DNA of 6,141 nucleotides from Myxococcales bacterium (GTDB lineage: Bacteria; Myxococcota; Myxococcia; Myxococcales; Anaeromyxobacteraceae): positions 1-6,141 of the forward strand of contig JAJYHA010000084.1 of the NCBI GenBank assembly GCA_021784995.1, in the 5' to 3' direction. Position 1 is the first letter of the stretch. Every line of letters begins with the position of its first letter. Of the stretch, positions 1 to 5,833 are shown piece after piece. The notes under the pieces are model-generated. The model was not told where the DNA came from and made no database searches. It saw nothing but the letters and a program-made list of their open reading frames with translations. The position numbers and the translations under genes were made by a program.

Positions 1-4
1 TCGA

Positions 5-48
5 GGCCCGCGCCGGCCAGCACGCTCGGTGCGCGGCCGGCGCGGGCC
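5..48. terminator. Long GC-rich hairpin after the LEA-like gene
   Basis: The arms 5-18 and 35-48 are a perfect 14-bp inverted repeat (GGCCCGCGCCGGCC against its complement). Inside the 16-nt loop a further GCAC/GTGC pair (20-23 with 29-32) can stack, leaving the small loop GCTCG. The hairpin begins 7 bp past the stop codon of the minus-strand gene at 56-505, which is the right place for a transcription terminator of that gene. No U-tract is visible, because only four bases (TCGA on the minus strand) remain before the window edge. In genomes this GC-rich, stem-only terminators are common. It could also serve a convergent gene outside the window. Confidence 0.55.
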
Positions 49-55
49 GCCGGGG

Positions 56-505
56 TCACTTCAGCTTGCCCTCGAGCTTCTCGGCTGCCTTGTCGACCCC
101 CCTGTCGACCCCGGCGTCGCCCTTCTGCTTGACCACGCCCTCGGCCGCGGCCGCACGGTCCTCCCCGACCACCGCCTTCGCCTTCTGCATCCCCTTCTTC
201 GCGCCCTTGTCGACGCCCGACTTGCCGGCCGCCTTCGCCTTCGACTTGGCCTTGTCGGCGAGCCCCGTGGCCTTGGTGCTCGCGCCCTGTCGGGCCGCGG
301 TGGCCTTCGCGGCGGCCTCCTGTTTGGCCGCGCCCCCGGTGGCAGCGGCCTCCTGCTTGGCGGCGCCAGCGGTGGCGCCCGCCTCCTCCTTCATCAGGCC
401 GGTCTGGGCCTTCGCCGCGTCGAGGCTCGGCATCTGCGCGAGCCCGACCGTGGGCGCCGCGAGCGCGACCAGCAGGGTGGCGAGGCGGTGACGGATGGTG
501 TTCAT
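56..505 (-). CDS. Exported Ala/Lys-rich LEA-like repeat protein
   Basis: This is a 149-residue protein of very low complexity, mostly Ala, Lys, Gly, Glu and Gln, with no cysteine or tryptophan. Residues 1-23 look like a Sec signal peptide: a basic start (MNTIRHR), a hydrophobic core (LATLLVALAAPTV) and a likely cleavage site after GLA, before Gln24. Residues 38-92 fall into five 11-residue units, for example AKQEAAATGGA followed by AKQEAAAKATA. This is the period of group 3 LEA (LEA_4-type) proteins. The C-terminal third is Lys-rich with repeated GVDKG/GVDRG motifs. The start is supported by a GGAGGAG ribosome binding site (511-517) 5 nt before the ATG. By family analogy it could be an unordered or amphipathic-helical protectant in the envelope or periplasm. 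A histone H1-like or merely low-complexity protein is the alternative. The gene is divergent from the hydrolase at 703-1719. Confidence 0.8.
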   Translation of the reverse strand: MNTIRHRLATLLVALAAPTVGLAQMPSLDAAKAQTGLMKEEAGATAGAAKQEAAATGGAAKQEAAAKATAARQGASTKATGLADKAKSKAKAAGKSGVDKGAKKGMQKAKAVVGEDRAAAAEGVVKQKGDAGVDRGVDKAAEKLEGKLK

Positions 506-621
506 CGTGGCTCCTCCGCGTGGGTGGGGCTTCCTTGTATCGCGGGGAGGACGTCGAGGCCACGCCGGCGCCGCACCCGCTCCACCCGTGGCCCGCTCGC
601 GACGAGCGGCGGACCGTCGCC

Positions 622-650
622 CCGGCCCCGCACCCCCCGCAGGGGGCCGG
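622..650. repeat. Inverted repeat CCGGCCCC/GGGGCCGG
   Basis: The perfect 8-bp arms 622-629 and 643-650 enclose a 13-nt loop. Inside the loop a second, mutually exclusive pairing of CCCCC (634-638) with GGGGG (642-646) is possible. The repeat is upstream of the hydrolase at 703-1719. It may be an mRNA leader structure or simply a product of high GC content. Confidence 0.35.
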
Positions 651-656
651 TGACGT

Positions 657-686
657 CCGGAGCGCGCTGGTCCGGGAGCGCTCCGG
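657..686. repeat. Inverted repeat CCGGAGCGC/GCGCTCCGG before hydrolase start
   Basis: The 9-bp arms 657-665 and 678-686 are perfect complements with a 12-nt spacer. The right arm overlaps a perfect 10-bp palindrome, GGAGCGCTCC, at 675-684. The right arm ends 16 bp before the ATG at 703. The symmetry and position fit either an operator for a dimeric repressor or a leader hairpin that affects translation. No binding protein can be named. Confidence 0.4.
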
Positions 687-702
687 GCGCTAAGAAGCGG
701 CC

Positions 703-1719
703 ATGATCTCGCGCGCCCTCGCCGCGGCCGTGCTGTTCGCCCTCGCCTCCCCGGTGCGGGCTGGCTCTCCGCCTCCCGAGCCCGCCTACGACGCAGAGGG
801 CAGCACGTTCCCCTATCCCTGGCCGGTCCACCTCTTCGAGCTCGAGAGCCAGGGTCAGCGGCTCCGGATGGCCTACCTCGACGTCGGGCCGGCCGACGGC
901 GCCGGGAACGGGCGCGTCGTGCTGCTGCTGCACGGCAAGAACTTCAACGCGAGCGACTGGCAGACCACCATCGAATCGCTCACGCGCGCCGGCTTCCGTT
1001 GCGTCGCGCCCGATCAGCTCGGCTTCGGGCGCTCGAGCAAGCCCGCGGCCTACCAGTTCTCCTTCACGCAGCTGGCGGCCAACACGCGCGCGCTGCTGGC
1101 GTCGCTCGGGATCTCCCGGACGGTCGTCGTCGGCCACTCGATGGGCGGGATGCTCGCCGGCAGCTATACGGTGGCCTATCCCGAGGCGACCGAGAAGCTG
1201 GTCCTGGTGAACCCGATCGGGCTCGAGGACTACGCGGCCCTCGTCCCGCCGCGGACGGTGGACGACTGGTACCGCGGCGAGCTGAAGGCGACGCCGGAGT
1301 CGGTCCGCGAGTACCAGCGCAACGCCTACTACGCCGGCGCGTGGAGGCCGGAGTACGAGGTGCACACCCGCCTCCTCGCCGGCTGGACCCGCTCGCCCGA
1401 CTGGCCGAAGGTGGCGTGGGACGGCGCCCTGACCACCGACATGATCTTCACGCAGCCGCTCGTCCCGAAGCTGCCGCGGATCCGCGTCCCGACCCTCCTC
1501 ATCATCGGGACACGCGACCGGACCGCCCTGGGGAAGGCATTCGCCTCGCCCGAGGTGCAGGCGACGATGGGGAACTACGAGCGGCTCGGCAAGCTGGCGC
1601 GGGAGCGCATCCCGGGAGCGCGGCTGGTCGAGATCCCCGGGGTCGGCCACGTCCCGCAGGTCGAGGCGTTCCCCGTCTACGAGAGGGCCCTGCTGGAGTT
1701 CCTGCGCTCACCGGGGTGA
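703..1719 (+). CDS. Exported alpha/beta-fold hydrolase
   Basis: This 338-residue serine hydrolase has the alpha/beta fold. Residues 1-20 look like a signal peptide (MISRALAAAVLFALASPVRA, cleavage after VRA), so the enzyme probably acts in the periplasm or outside the cell. Landmarks in order are the oxyanion-hole motif LLHGKNF (75-81), PDQLGFGRSSKP (103-114), the nucleophile elbow GHSMGG with Ser146, the predicted acid Asp272 in GTRDRT, and the catalytic His316 in GVGHVPQ. The triad therefore looks complete and the length is normal. A cap region rich in Tyr and Trp lies between about 180 and 245. The substrate cannot be read from sequence: ester, lactone, epoxide and haloalkane hydrolases share this layout. 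The ribosome binding site is weak (AAGAAG at 692-697). The gene stands alone, divergent from the LEA-like gene and convergent with the DUF4010 gene. Confidence 0.92.
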   Translation: MISRALAAAVLFALASPVRAGSPPPEPAYDAEGSTFPYPWPVHLFELESQGQRLRMAYLDVGPADGAGNGRVVLLLHGKNFNASDWQTTIESLTRAGFRCVAPDQLGFGRSSKPAAYQFSFTQLAANTRALLASLGISRTVVVGHSMGGMLAGSYTVAYPEATEKLVLVNPIGLEDYAALVPPRTVDDWYRGELKATPESVREYQRNAYYAGAWRPEYEVHTRLLAGWTRSPDWPKVAWDGALTTDMIFTQPLVPKLPRIRVPTLLIIGTRDRTALGKAFASPEVQATMGNYERLGKLARERIPGARLVEIPGVGHVPQVEAFPVYERALLEFLRSPG

Positions 1720-1740
1720 CGGCGCCCCCACGGGGAGCCG
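1720..1740. terminator. Hairpin between convergent genes
   Basis: Bases 1720-1728 pair with 1732-1740 through eight G-C or C-G pairs and one G/A mismatch, closing a 3-nt loop (CAC). The hairpin starts at the base after the hydrolase stop codon and lies 27 bp beyond the stop of the minus-strand DUF4010 gene. It is well placed to end transcription from one or both sides. There is no T-tract on the plus side. Confidence 0.5.
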
Positions 1741-1767
1741 TCCCTCCGCGCGCGCGTCCTGGGCGGA

Positions 1768-3033
1768 TCACGTCCAGGCGAGCGGCGCCAGGCCGGCCAG
1801 CGCCAGCGCGAGGAGCAGCAGGAGCGCCCTGCGCCCGGTGGTGCGGTCGGCGAACCCGAAGGCGTAGAGGGCCTTGACGACGTTGTTGCTGGCGGCCGCG
1901 ATCACGATCGCCGCGGCGGCGACCGGCACCGGCGTCACCGCGGGGCCCGCCTGCGCCAGGCCGAGGATGAAGGGATCGACGTCGGTCACGCCCATGAGGG
2001 CGGCGAGCGAGAAGAGGCCCGCCCGGCCCAGGTGGCGCTGGACGAGCGCCGTCGCCACGAGGACCGCCACGAAGACGGCGGCGAACAGCACCGCGGCGCC
2101 GAGCTCGAGCGGGTTCCTCGGCGCGCGCTGCCGCTGCGCCGCGCGCTCCTCCCCGTCGCGCCGCCGCGAGAAGGCCCACCCGGCCAGGCAGCCGAGGAGG
2201 GCGAGCGCGCCGAACGCCGGCGCGAGCGTGGCGGCGAGCTCGGCGCTGAAGAGCGAGAGCAGGACGACCAGGCGGGCGTACATGACGCTGGAGGCGGTCA
2301 GCATGCTGCCGGCGAGGAGGTTCGGCCGCGCCTCCTCCCGGGCCTGGCGCGCCAGGACGACCGTGGTCACGGTCGACGAGTAGGCCCCGCCGAGGATTGC
2401 CGAGAGCAGCACGCCGCCGCGCCCGCCGAGGATCCGCTCGGCGACGTAGCTGGCGAACGAGACGCCGCTCACCGCGACGACGACGAGCCACGTCCGGAAG
2501 GGGTTGATGTGGAACGAGGTCAGCTCCCGCGCAGGGACGACGGGCAGGATCACGGCCGCCAGCACCAGGAACTTGGCGACGGTGACGATCTCCTCCGAGG
2601 CGAAGCGCCGGGCGAGCCCCTCCAGCCCCTTCTTCAGCTCCAGCAGGAGCACGCTGATGACCCCGATGGTCGTCGCGATCCAGTACTGCTCGTGCTGGAC
2701 CAGCCCGCCCACCAGGTAGGTGGCCAGGGCCGACAGCTCGGTGGTGACGCCGCCCGCGGGCTCCCGGCCGAGCCGGTGGGCGTAGGAGAGCAGCATGAAG
2801 CCGCCGACCACGGCGAGCCCGACCACCCACGGGCCGAGCCCGGGCGCGGCGATCAGGGCCAGCGCGTAGCTCACGAGCCCGATGAGCGGGAAGGTCCGGA
2901 CGCCTCCGAAGGCGTAGCCGGTCTCGCGCTGCTTGTGCTCCTCGCGCTCCAGGCCGATGAAGAAGGCGAGGGCGAGCACGAGCGCGATCTGGAGCGCGTC
3001 CGGGGGCACCGCGGCTCGGAGGCCGCCGAGCAT
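1768..3033 (-). CDS. MgtC/SapB-type DUF4010 membrane protein
   Basis: This is a 421-residue integral membrane protein with about 12 to 14 hydrophobic segments spread from residue 11 to 420. The N-terminal part carries MgtC/SapB-family signatures: FFIGLEREE (24-32), GVRTFPLIGL (44-53) and GGVTTELSAL (94-103). The C-terminal part matches the DUF4010 domain, with GVTDVDPFILGLA (348-360) and ASNNVVKALYAFGF (381-394). A basic, charged loop at about 289-309 separates the two halves. Members of this family are annotated as MgtC/SapB family proteins, but transport or magnesium homeostasis has not been shown for the DUF4010 type, so its function is open. The start has an AGGA (3041-3044) 7 nt upstream on the coding strand. 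The CC-motif gene lies 103 bp upstream on the same strand, so the two may be co-transcribed. The gene appears intact. Confidence 0.92.
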   Translation of the reverse strand: MLGGLRAAVPPDALQIALVLALAFFIGLEREEHKQRETGYAFGGVRTFPLIGLVSYALALIAAPGLGPWVVGLAVVGGFMLLSYAHRLGREPAGGVTTELSALATYLVGGLVQHEQYWIATTIGVISVLLLELKKGLEGLARRFASEEIVTVAKFLVLAAVILPVVPARELTSFHINPFRTWLVVVAVSGVSFASYVAERILGGRGGVLLSAILGGAYSSTVTTVVLARQAREEARPNLLAGSMLTASSVMYARLVVLLSLFSAELAATLAPAFGALALLGCLAGWAFSRRRDGEERAAQRQRAPRNPLELGAAVLFAAVFVAVLVATALVQRHLGRAGLFSLAALMGVTDVDPFILGLAQAGPAVTPVPVAAAAIVIAAASNNVVKALYAFGFADRTTGRRALLLLLALALAGLAPLAWT

Positions 3034-3136
3034 GGAGACATCCTACTCCAGGGCGCGGGCGCTGCCGCCCCGTCCGGCTGCGCGTCCCCGCGGAGAGGTG
3101 CGCGAGGTGGGGCCGCACCCGGGCGGTGGCGGGCTC

Positions 3137-3427
3137 CTACAGCAGGCGCCAGCCCTCGACCACCACGCGCCGGAAGCCCAGGAACGACTGGACCGCGATG
3201 GTGAGCGGCCCTTGCGAGGGGAACTCGCGCGGCACGTAGACGGTGAGCCCGTCGATGATCCGGGCGTCGTACCGCGCCGCGTCGCGCGGAGCGCCGAAGC
3301 GAACGGCCGGACATTCCTGGATGTCGGGCAGGCAGCACCCCCCGCCCGCGCGCGGCGGAAGGTCGAGGCGGATGGGGGCGTTTCGCGCCCGGATCAGGTC
3401 GGCGGCGGCGGGCGAGATGGATAGCAT
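3137..3427 (-). CDS. Small CC-motif protein (HesB-like/(seleno)protein family)
   Basis: This is a 96-residue protein with no signal peptide. The N-terminus, LSISPAAADLIRARNAPIRLDL, followed by a glycine run and adjacent cysteines (GGGCC, Cys31-Cys32), recalls the start of HesB/IscA-like domains. It also resembles a family of small proteins annotated as CC/Se-motif (seleno)proteins, in which some members carry selenocysteine in the pair. Here both codons are TGC, so it is the all-cysteine form. A third cysteine, Cys39, follows in DIQECP. The second half (IIDGLTVYVPREFPSQGPLTIAVQSFLGFRRVVVEGW) is beta-rich. The start is secure: GGAGGTG (3434-3440), a near-perfect Shine-Dalgarno site, sits close before the ATG. 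Thiol redox, metal or metalloid binding is plausible but not shown. The family assignment is from memory of the motif. Confidence 0.75.
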   Translation of the reverse strand: MLSISPAAADLIRARNAPIRLDLPPRAGGGCCLPDIQECPAVRFGAPRDAARYDARIIDGLTVYVPREFPSQGPLTIAVQSFLGFRRVVVEGWRLL

Positions 3428-3567
3428 GCGTCACACCTCCGGGCGGCGAACGGCCGGGCCGGGCTGGTACTGTTCTCCCCTGCAGCTTAACATCGCCTGC
3501 GCTCGTTTGCCGCACCCCTGCGGATCGCTGCGGGCGCGCTTACACTCCTTCGGCGTCCGGAGACCCG
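3428..3567. promoter_or_regulatory. Divergent promoter region, CC-motif gene and second hydrolase
   Basis: This 140-bp gap must contain promoters firing both ways. The relatively AT-rich stretches are GCAGCTTAACATC (about 3482-3494) and CTTACACT (3539-3546). TACACT at 3541-3546 is a 4-of-6 -10 match lying 21 bp before the hydrolase ATG, but no -35 box sits at the usual distance. A short stem, CCGCA/TGCGG with a CCCC loop, is at 3510-3523. No operator is recognised. Confidence 0.35.
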
Positions 3568-4608
3568 ATGACGTCGATCCTCCTGCTCACGGTCACGACC
3601 ATGCTCCTCGCGAGCCACACCGCCGACGCCGGCGCTCCCACCCTCGTCACGGAGGAGTTCCTCGTCCCCGCGGTCGATCCCGGCATCCAGCTCTACGTCC
3701 GCAACAAGCACCCGGCCGGGATGAAGACCGTCGCGGGCGAGCGCGTCCTCCTCTTCGTGCACGGCTCGTCCTACCCCGCGGAGACCACCTTCGACCTGCC
3801 GCTGAACGGCCTCTCGTGGATGGAGTACATCGCGCGGCACGGCTACGACGTGTACCTCGTCGACGTCCGCGGCTACGGCCGCTCGACCCGGCCGCCCGAG
3901 ATGGACCAGCCCGCCGACGCGAACGCGCCCGTGGCCCGCACCGCGGCCGCGGTGAAGGACGTGGGCGCGGTCGTGGAGTTCATCCGCAAGCGGCGCGGCG
4001 TGGAGCGCATCGACCTCATGGGCTGGTCGTGGGGGACCAGCACGATGGGCTGGTACACGAGCCAGAACAACGCGAAGGTGAACAAGCTCGTCCTGTACGC
4101 GCCCATGTGGCTGCGGACGACGCCTTCGCTCACGGACTCGGGCGGCAAGCTGGGCGCCTACCGGACCCTCTCGCGCGACCGCACGAAGGCTCGCTGGCTG
4201 ACGGGGGTCCCCGAGGACAGGAAGGCCGATCTCATCCCCGCGGGGTGGTACGAGGCCTGGGCGGACGCGACCTTCGCGTCCGACCCGGTGGGCGCCCGCC
4301 AGACGCCGCCGGTCCTCCGGGCGCCGAACGGCACGCTGCAGGACACGCGCGAGTTCTGGGGCGCCGGCAAGCCGCTCTACGACCCGGGCCTCATCCGCGT
4401 CCCCACCTTCCTCGCGCACGCCGAGTGGGACGCCGACCTCCCCAGCTACATGCTCCACGCCTACTTCGCCCGCCTCACCGGCGCGCCCTACCGGAGCTAC
4501 GTCGAGATCGGGGAGGGGACGCACACCGTCATGATGGAGAAGAACCGGATGCTGCTCTTCCAGGCCGTCCAGGCCTTCCTGGACGGCCGGTTCACGCCCG
4601 GCGAGTAA
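3568..4608 (+). CDS. Alpha/beta-fold hydrolase, probably exported
   Basis: This 346-residue serine hydrolase is from a different subfamily than the one at 703-1719. The first 22 residues are hydrophobic (MTSILLLTVTTMLLASHTADA), with a possible cleavage after ADA, but they lack positive charges, so export is likely rather than certain. The sequence shows the oxyanion motif FVHGSSYP (63-70), VDVRGYGRSTRP (98-109), the nucleophile elbow GWSWGTS with Ser154, a predicted acid in AEWDAD (Asp288 or Asp290) and the catalytic His319 in GEGTHTVMMEKNR. All triad parts are present. GGAG at 3559-3562, 5 nt before the ATG, supports the start. The substrate is unknown. The flavoprotein gene follows 40 bp downstream on the same strand and probably shares the transcript. 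A perfect 11-bp hairpin lies in the last codons. Confidence 0.92.
   Translation: MTSILLLTVTTMLLASHTADAGAPTLVTEEFLVPAVDPGIQLYVRNKHPAGMKTVAGERVLLFVHGSSYPAETTFDLPLNGLSWMEYIARHGYDVYLVDVRGYGRSTRPPEMDQPADANAPVARTAAAVKDVGAVVEFIRKRRGVERIDLMGWSWGTSTMGWYTSQNNAKVNKLVLYAPMWLRTTPSLTDSGGKLGAYRTLSRDRTKARWLTGVPEDRKADLIPAGWYEAWADATFASDPVGARQTPPVLRAPNGTLQDTREFWGAGKPLYDPGLIRVPTFLAHAEWDADLPSYMLHAYFARLTGAPYRSYVEIGEGTHTVMMEKNRMLLFQAVQAFLDGRFTPGE
4563..4588. repeat. Perfect 11-bp hairpin in the end of the hydrolase gene
   Basis: GGCCGTCCAGG at 4563-4573 is the exact complement of CCTGGACGGCC at 4578-4588, with the 4-nt loop CCTT. It is inside the coding sequence for residues QAVQAFLDG, 17 bp before the stop codon. 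It could stabilise the 3' end of the message or lower read-through into the flavoprotein gene. Confidence 0.5.
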
Positions 4609-4648
4609 GCGCGCGGCCTCCTTTGCGGTGCGCCTGGCTCTCATCGCC

Positions 4649-5812
4649 ATGGCGAATGCACTCGTCCTCGGCGGCGGCTTCGCGGGCCTCGAGGCCGCGA
4701 TCCAGATCCGGAAGGCCGGCCACGAGGTGACGCTGGTCTCGGACCGGCCCTACCTCTTCGTCTATCCGATCTCGATCTGGGTGGTGACCGGCGAGCGGAC
4801 CGAGGAGGAGGTCCGGCTCGACCTGGCCGACGTCGCACGGCGGCACGGGTTCCGCTTCGTCGAGGGGAGGGCGGAGTCGATCGCCTCGAGCCGGCGGGCG
4901 GTGGTCGTGGACGGAGAGGAGCTCGTCGCCGACCACCTCGTGCTGGCCGTCGGCGGCGACAGGCTGCGCCCGAAGGGCGTCGAGCACACGCACACCGTGG
5001 GCGGAGATCCGCACGGGGCGGCGAGGATGAAGGTGGCGCTCGACGCGCTCCTCGCGTCGGGGCGCGGGCGCATCGCCATCGGCTTCGGCGGCAACCCGAA
5101 GGACGGCTCCGGGGTCCGCGGCGGTCCGGCCTTCGAGGTCATGTTCAACCTGGACACGCTGCTCCGGCGGCGCGGGCTGCGCGACCGCTTCGAGCTCACC
5201 TTCTTCGCGCCCATGGAGAGCCCGGGTGCGCGCATGGGGGAGCGGGCGGTGCGGGCGATCCAGACCCTGTTCGGCCGGCTCGGCATCGCGACGCGCTTCG
5301 GGAAGAGGATCGCCGCGTTCGATCCGGCCGGCGTGGCCTTCGAGGACGGGTCGCGGCTCGAGGCCGACCTGGTGATGTTCCTCGCCGCCGTGGCCGGGCA
5401 CCCGGTGCTCGCGGCCTCCGATCTCCCGCTGAACGAGGCCGGCTTCGTGCGCGCCGACGAGCACTGCGCCGTGGAGGGTCGCCCGGGCGTGTGGGCCGTC
5501 GGCGACGCGGCCGCGCTGCAGGGGCCGGAGTGGCGCGCCAAGCAGGGCCACCTCGCGGAGGTCATGGCGCGCGTCGCGGCCGCCAACCTCGCCGCACGGG
5601 AGGCGGGCCGCGCCGAGCGGCAGAGCTACCTGCCGCACCTCGCCATCACCTGCCTCCTCGACATGGGCAACGGCGCCGCCTTCGTCCACCGCGACGCGGC
5701 GCGGGAGCGGATGGTGCCGCTCCCGGTGGTCGGCCACTGGATGAAGCAGGGCTGGGGCGCGTACTACAAGGCGTCCAAGCTCCGGCGGGTCCCGCGGCTG
5801 CCGGGGATGTGA
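4649..5812 (+). CDS. FAD-dependent oxidoreductase, SQR/NDH-2-like
   Basis: This 387-residue flavoprotein is of the two-dinucleotide-binding-domain type. The N-terminal FAD-binding motif is ALVLGGGFAGLEAA (4-17), and the acidic/basic end of the Rossmann unit is at LVSDRP. DHLVLAVGGD (95-104) is the usual ATG-type strand. The C-terminal FAD motif is GVWAVGDAAAL (280-290), followed by AKQGHLAEVMARVAAANL (297-314). The closing basic, aromatic helix (HWMKQGWGAYYKASKLRR) resembles the membrane-attaching end of sulfide:quinone reductases and type II NADH dehydrogenases. The cysteine expected in the central SQR region is absent: the aligned stretch reads VRGGPAFEVMF. Only Cys273 and Cys335 remain, so sulfide oxidation is doubtful. 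I chose ATG 4649 because it puts the FAD motif at the usual distance from the N-terminus. GTG 4628, in frame, would add 7 residues. Neither has a clear ribosome binding site, so coupling to the upstream hydrolase is possible. Confidence 0.88.
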   Translation: MANALVLGGGFAGLEAAIQIRKAGHEVTLVSDRPYLFVYPISIWVVTGERTEEEVRLDLADVARRHGFRFVEGRAESIASSRRAVVVDGEELVADHLVLAVGGDRLRPKGVEHTHTVGGDPHGAARMKVALDALLASGRGRIAIGFGGNPKDGSGVRGGPAFEVMFNLDTLLRRRGLRDRFELTFFAPMESPGARMGERAVRAIQTLFGRLGIATRFGKRIAAFDPAGVAFEDGSRLEADLVMFLAAVAGHPVLAASDLPLNEAGFVRADEHCAVEGRPGVWAVGDAAALQGPEWRAKQGHLAEVMARVAAANLAAREAGRAERQSYLPHLAITCLLDMGNGAAFVHRDAARERMVPLPVVGHWMKQGWGAYYKASKLRRVPRLPGM

Positions 5813-5813
5813 G

Positions 5814-5833
5814 CGGCGCCGCGGCCGGCGCCG
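5814..5833. terminator. Hairpin filling the convergent gap
   Basis: CGGCGCCG at 5814-5821 pairs with CGGCGCCG at 5826-5833, leaving a 4-nt loop (CGGC). The stem fills the 21-bp gap between the stop codons of the flavoprotein and the methyltransferase almost exactly. It is symmetrical, so it may terminate both converging transcripts. There is no flanking T-tract. Confidence 0.45.

Larger units (their letters stand above)
506..702. promoter_or_regulatory. Divergent intergenic region with inverted repeats
   Basis: This 197-bp gap lies between two diverging genes and should hold promoters for both. The only relatively AT-rich patch is TTCCTTGTAT at 531-540. Read on the minus strand it gives TACAAG, a 4-of-6 match to a -10 box for the LEA-like gene, but I see no matching -35. 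The half nearer the hydrolase contains two inverted repeats, listed separately. No convincing sigma-70 or sigma-54 promoter could be assigned by eye. Confidence 0.4.

Noticed and set aside
502..1650. A 382-codon minus-strand frame antisense to the first hydrolase
   Set aside because: The composition is typical of the antisense of a high-GC gene, with no domain or ribosome binding site. The sense strand encodes a complete catalytic triad.
1502..3118. A 538-codon open frame on the minus strand, longer than the DUF4010 gene
   Set aside because: Its translation is Arg/Pro/Ala-rich with no recognisable domain and overlaps the DUF4010 gene on the same strand in another frame. That gene has family motifs and membrane segments. 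The long frame is a product of high GC.
3137..3427. Possible in-frame selenocysteine codon in the CC-motif gene
   Set aside because: Both codons of the pair are TGC and no TGA occurs before the TAG stop, so this copy is a plain cysteine protein.
703..4608. The two alpha/beta hydrolases as a recent gene duplication
   Set aside because: Beyond the shared fold motifs the sequences differ throughout, including the nucleophile elbow (GHSMGG versus GWSWGT) and the cap region, so they belong to separate subfamilies.
3243..4730. A 495-codon plus-strand frame across the CC-motif gene and second hydrolase
   Set aside because: It runs out of frame through two well-supported genes and is rich in Arg, Pro and His without motifs.
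4592..5737. A 381-codon minus-strand frame opposite the flavoprotein
   Set aside because: It mirrors the sense gene and shows no family signature; the sense frame has both FAD-binding motifs.
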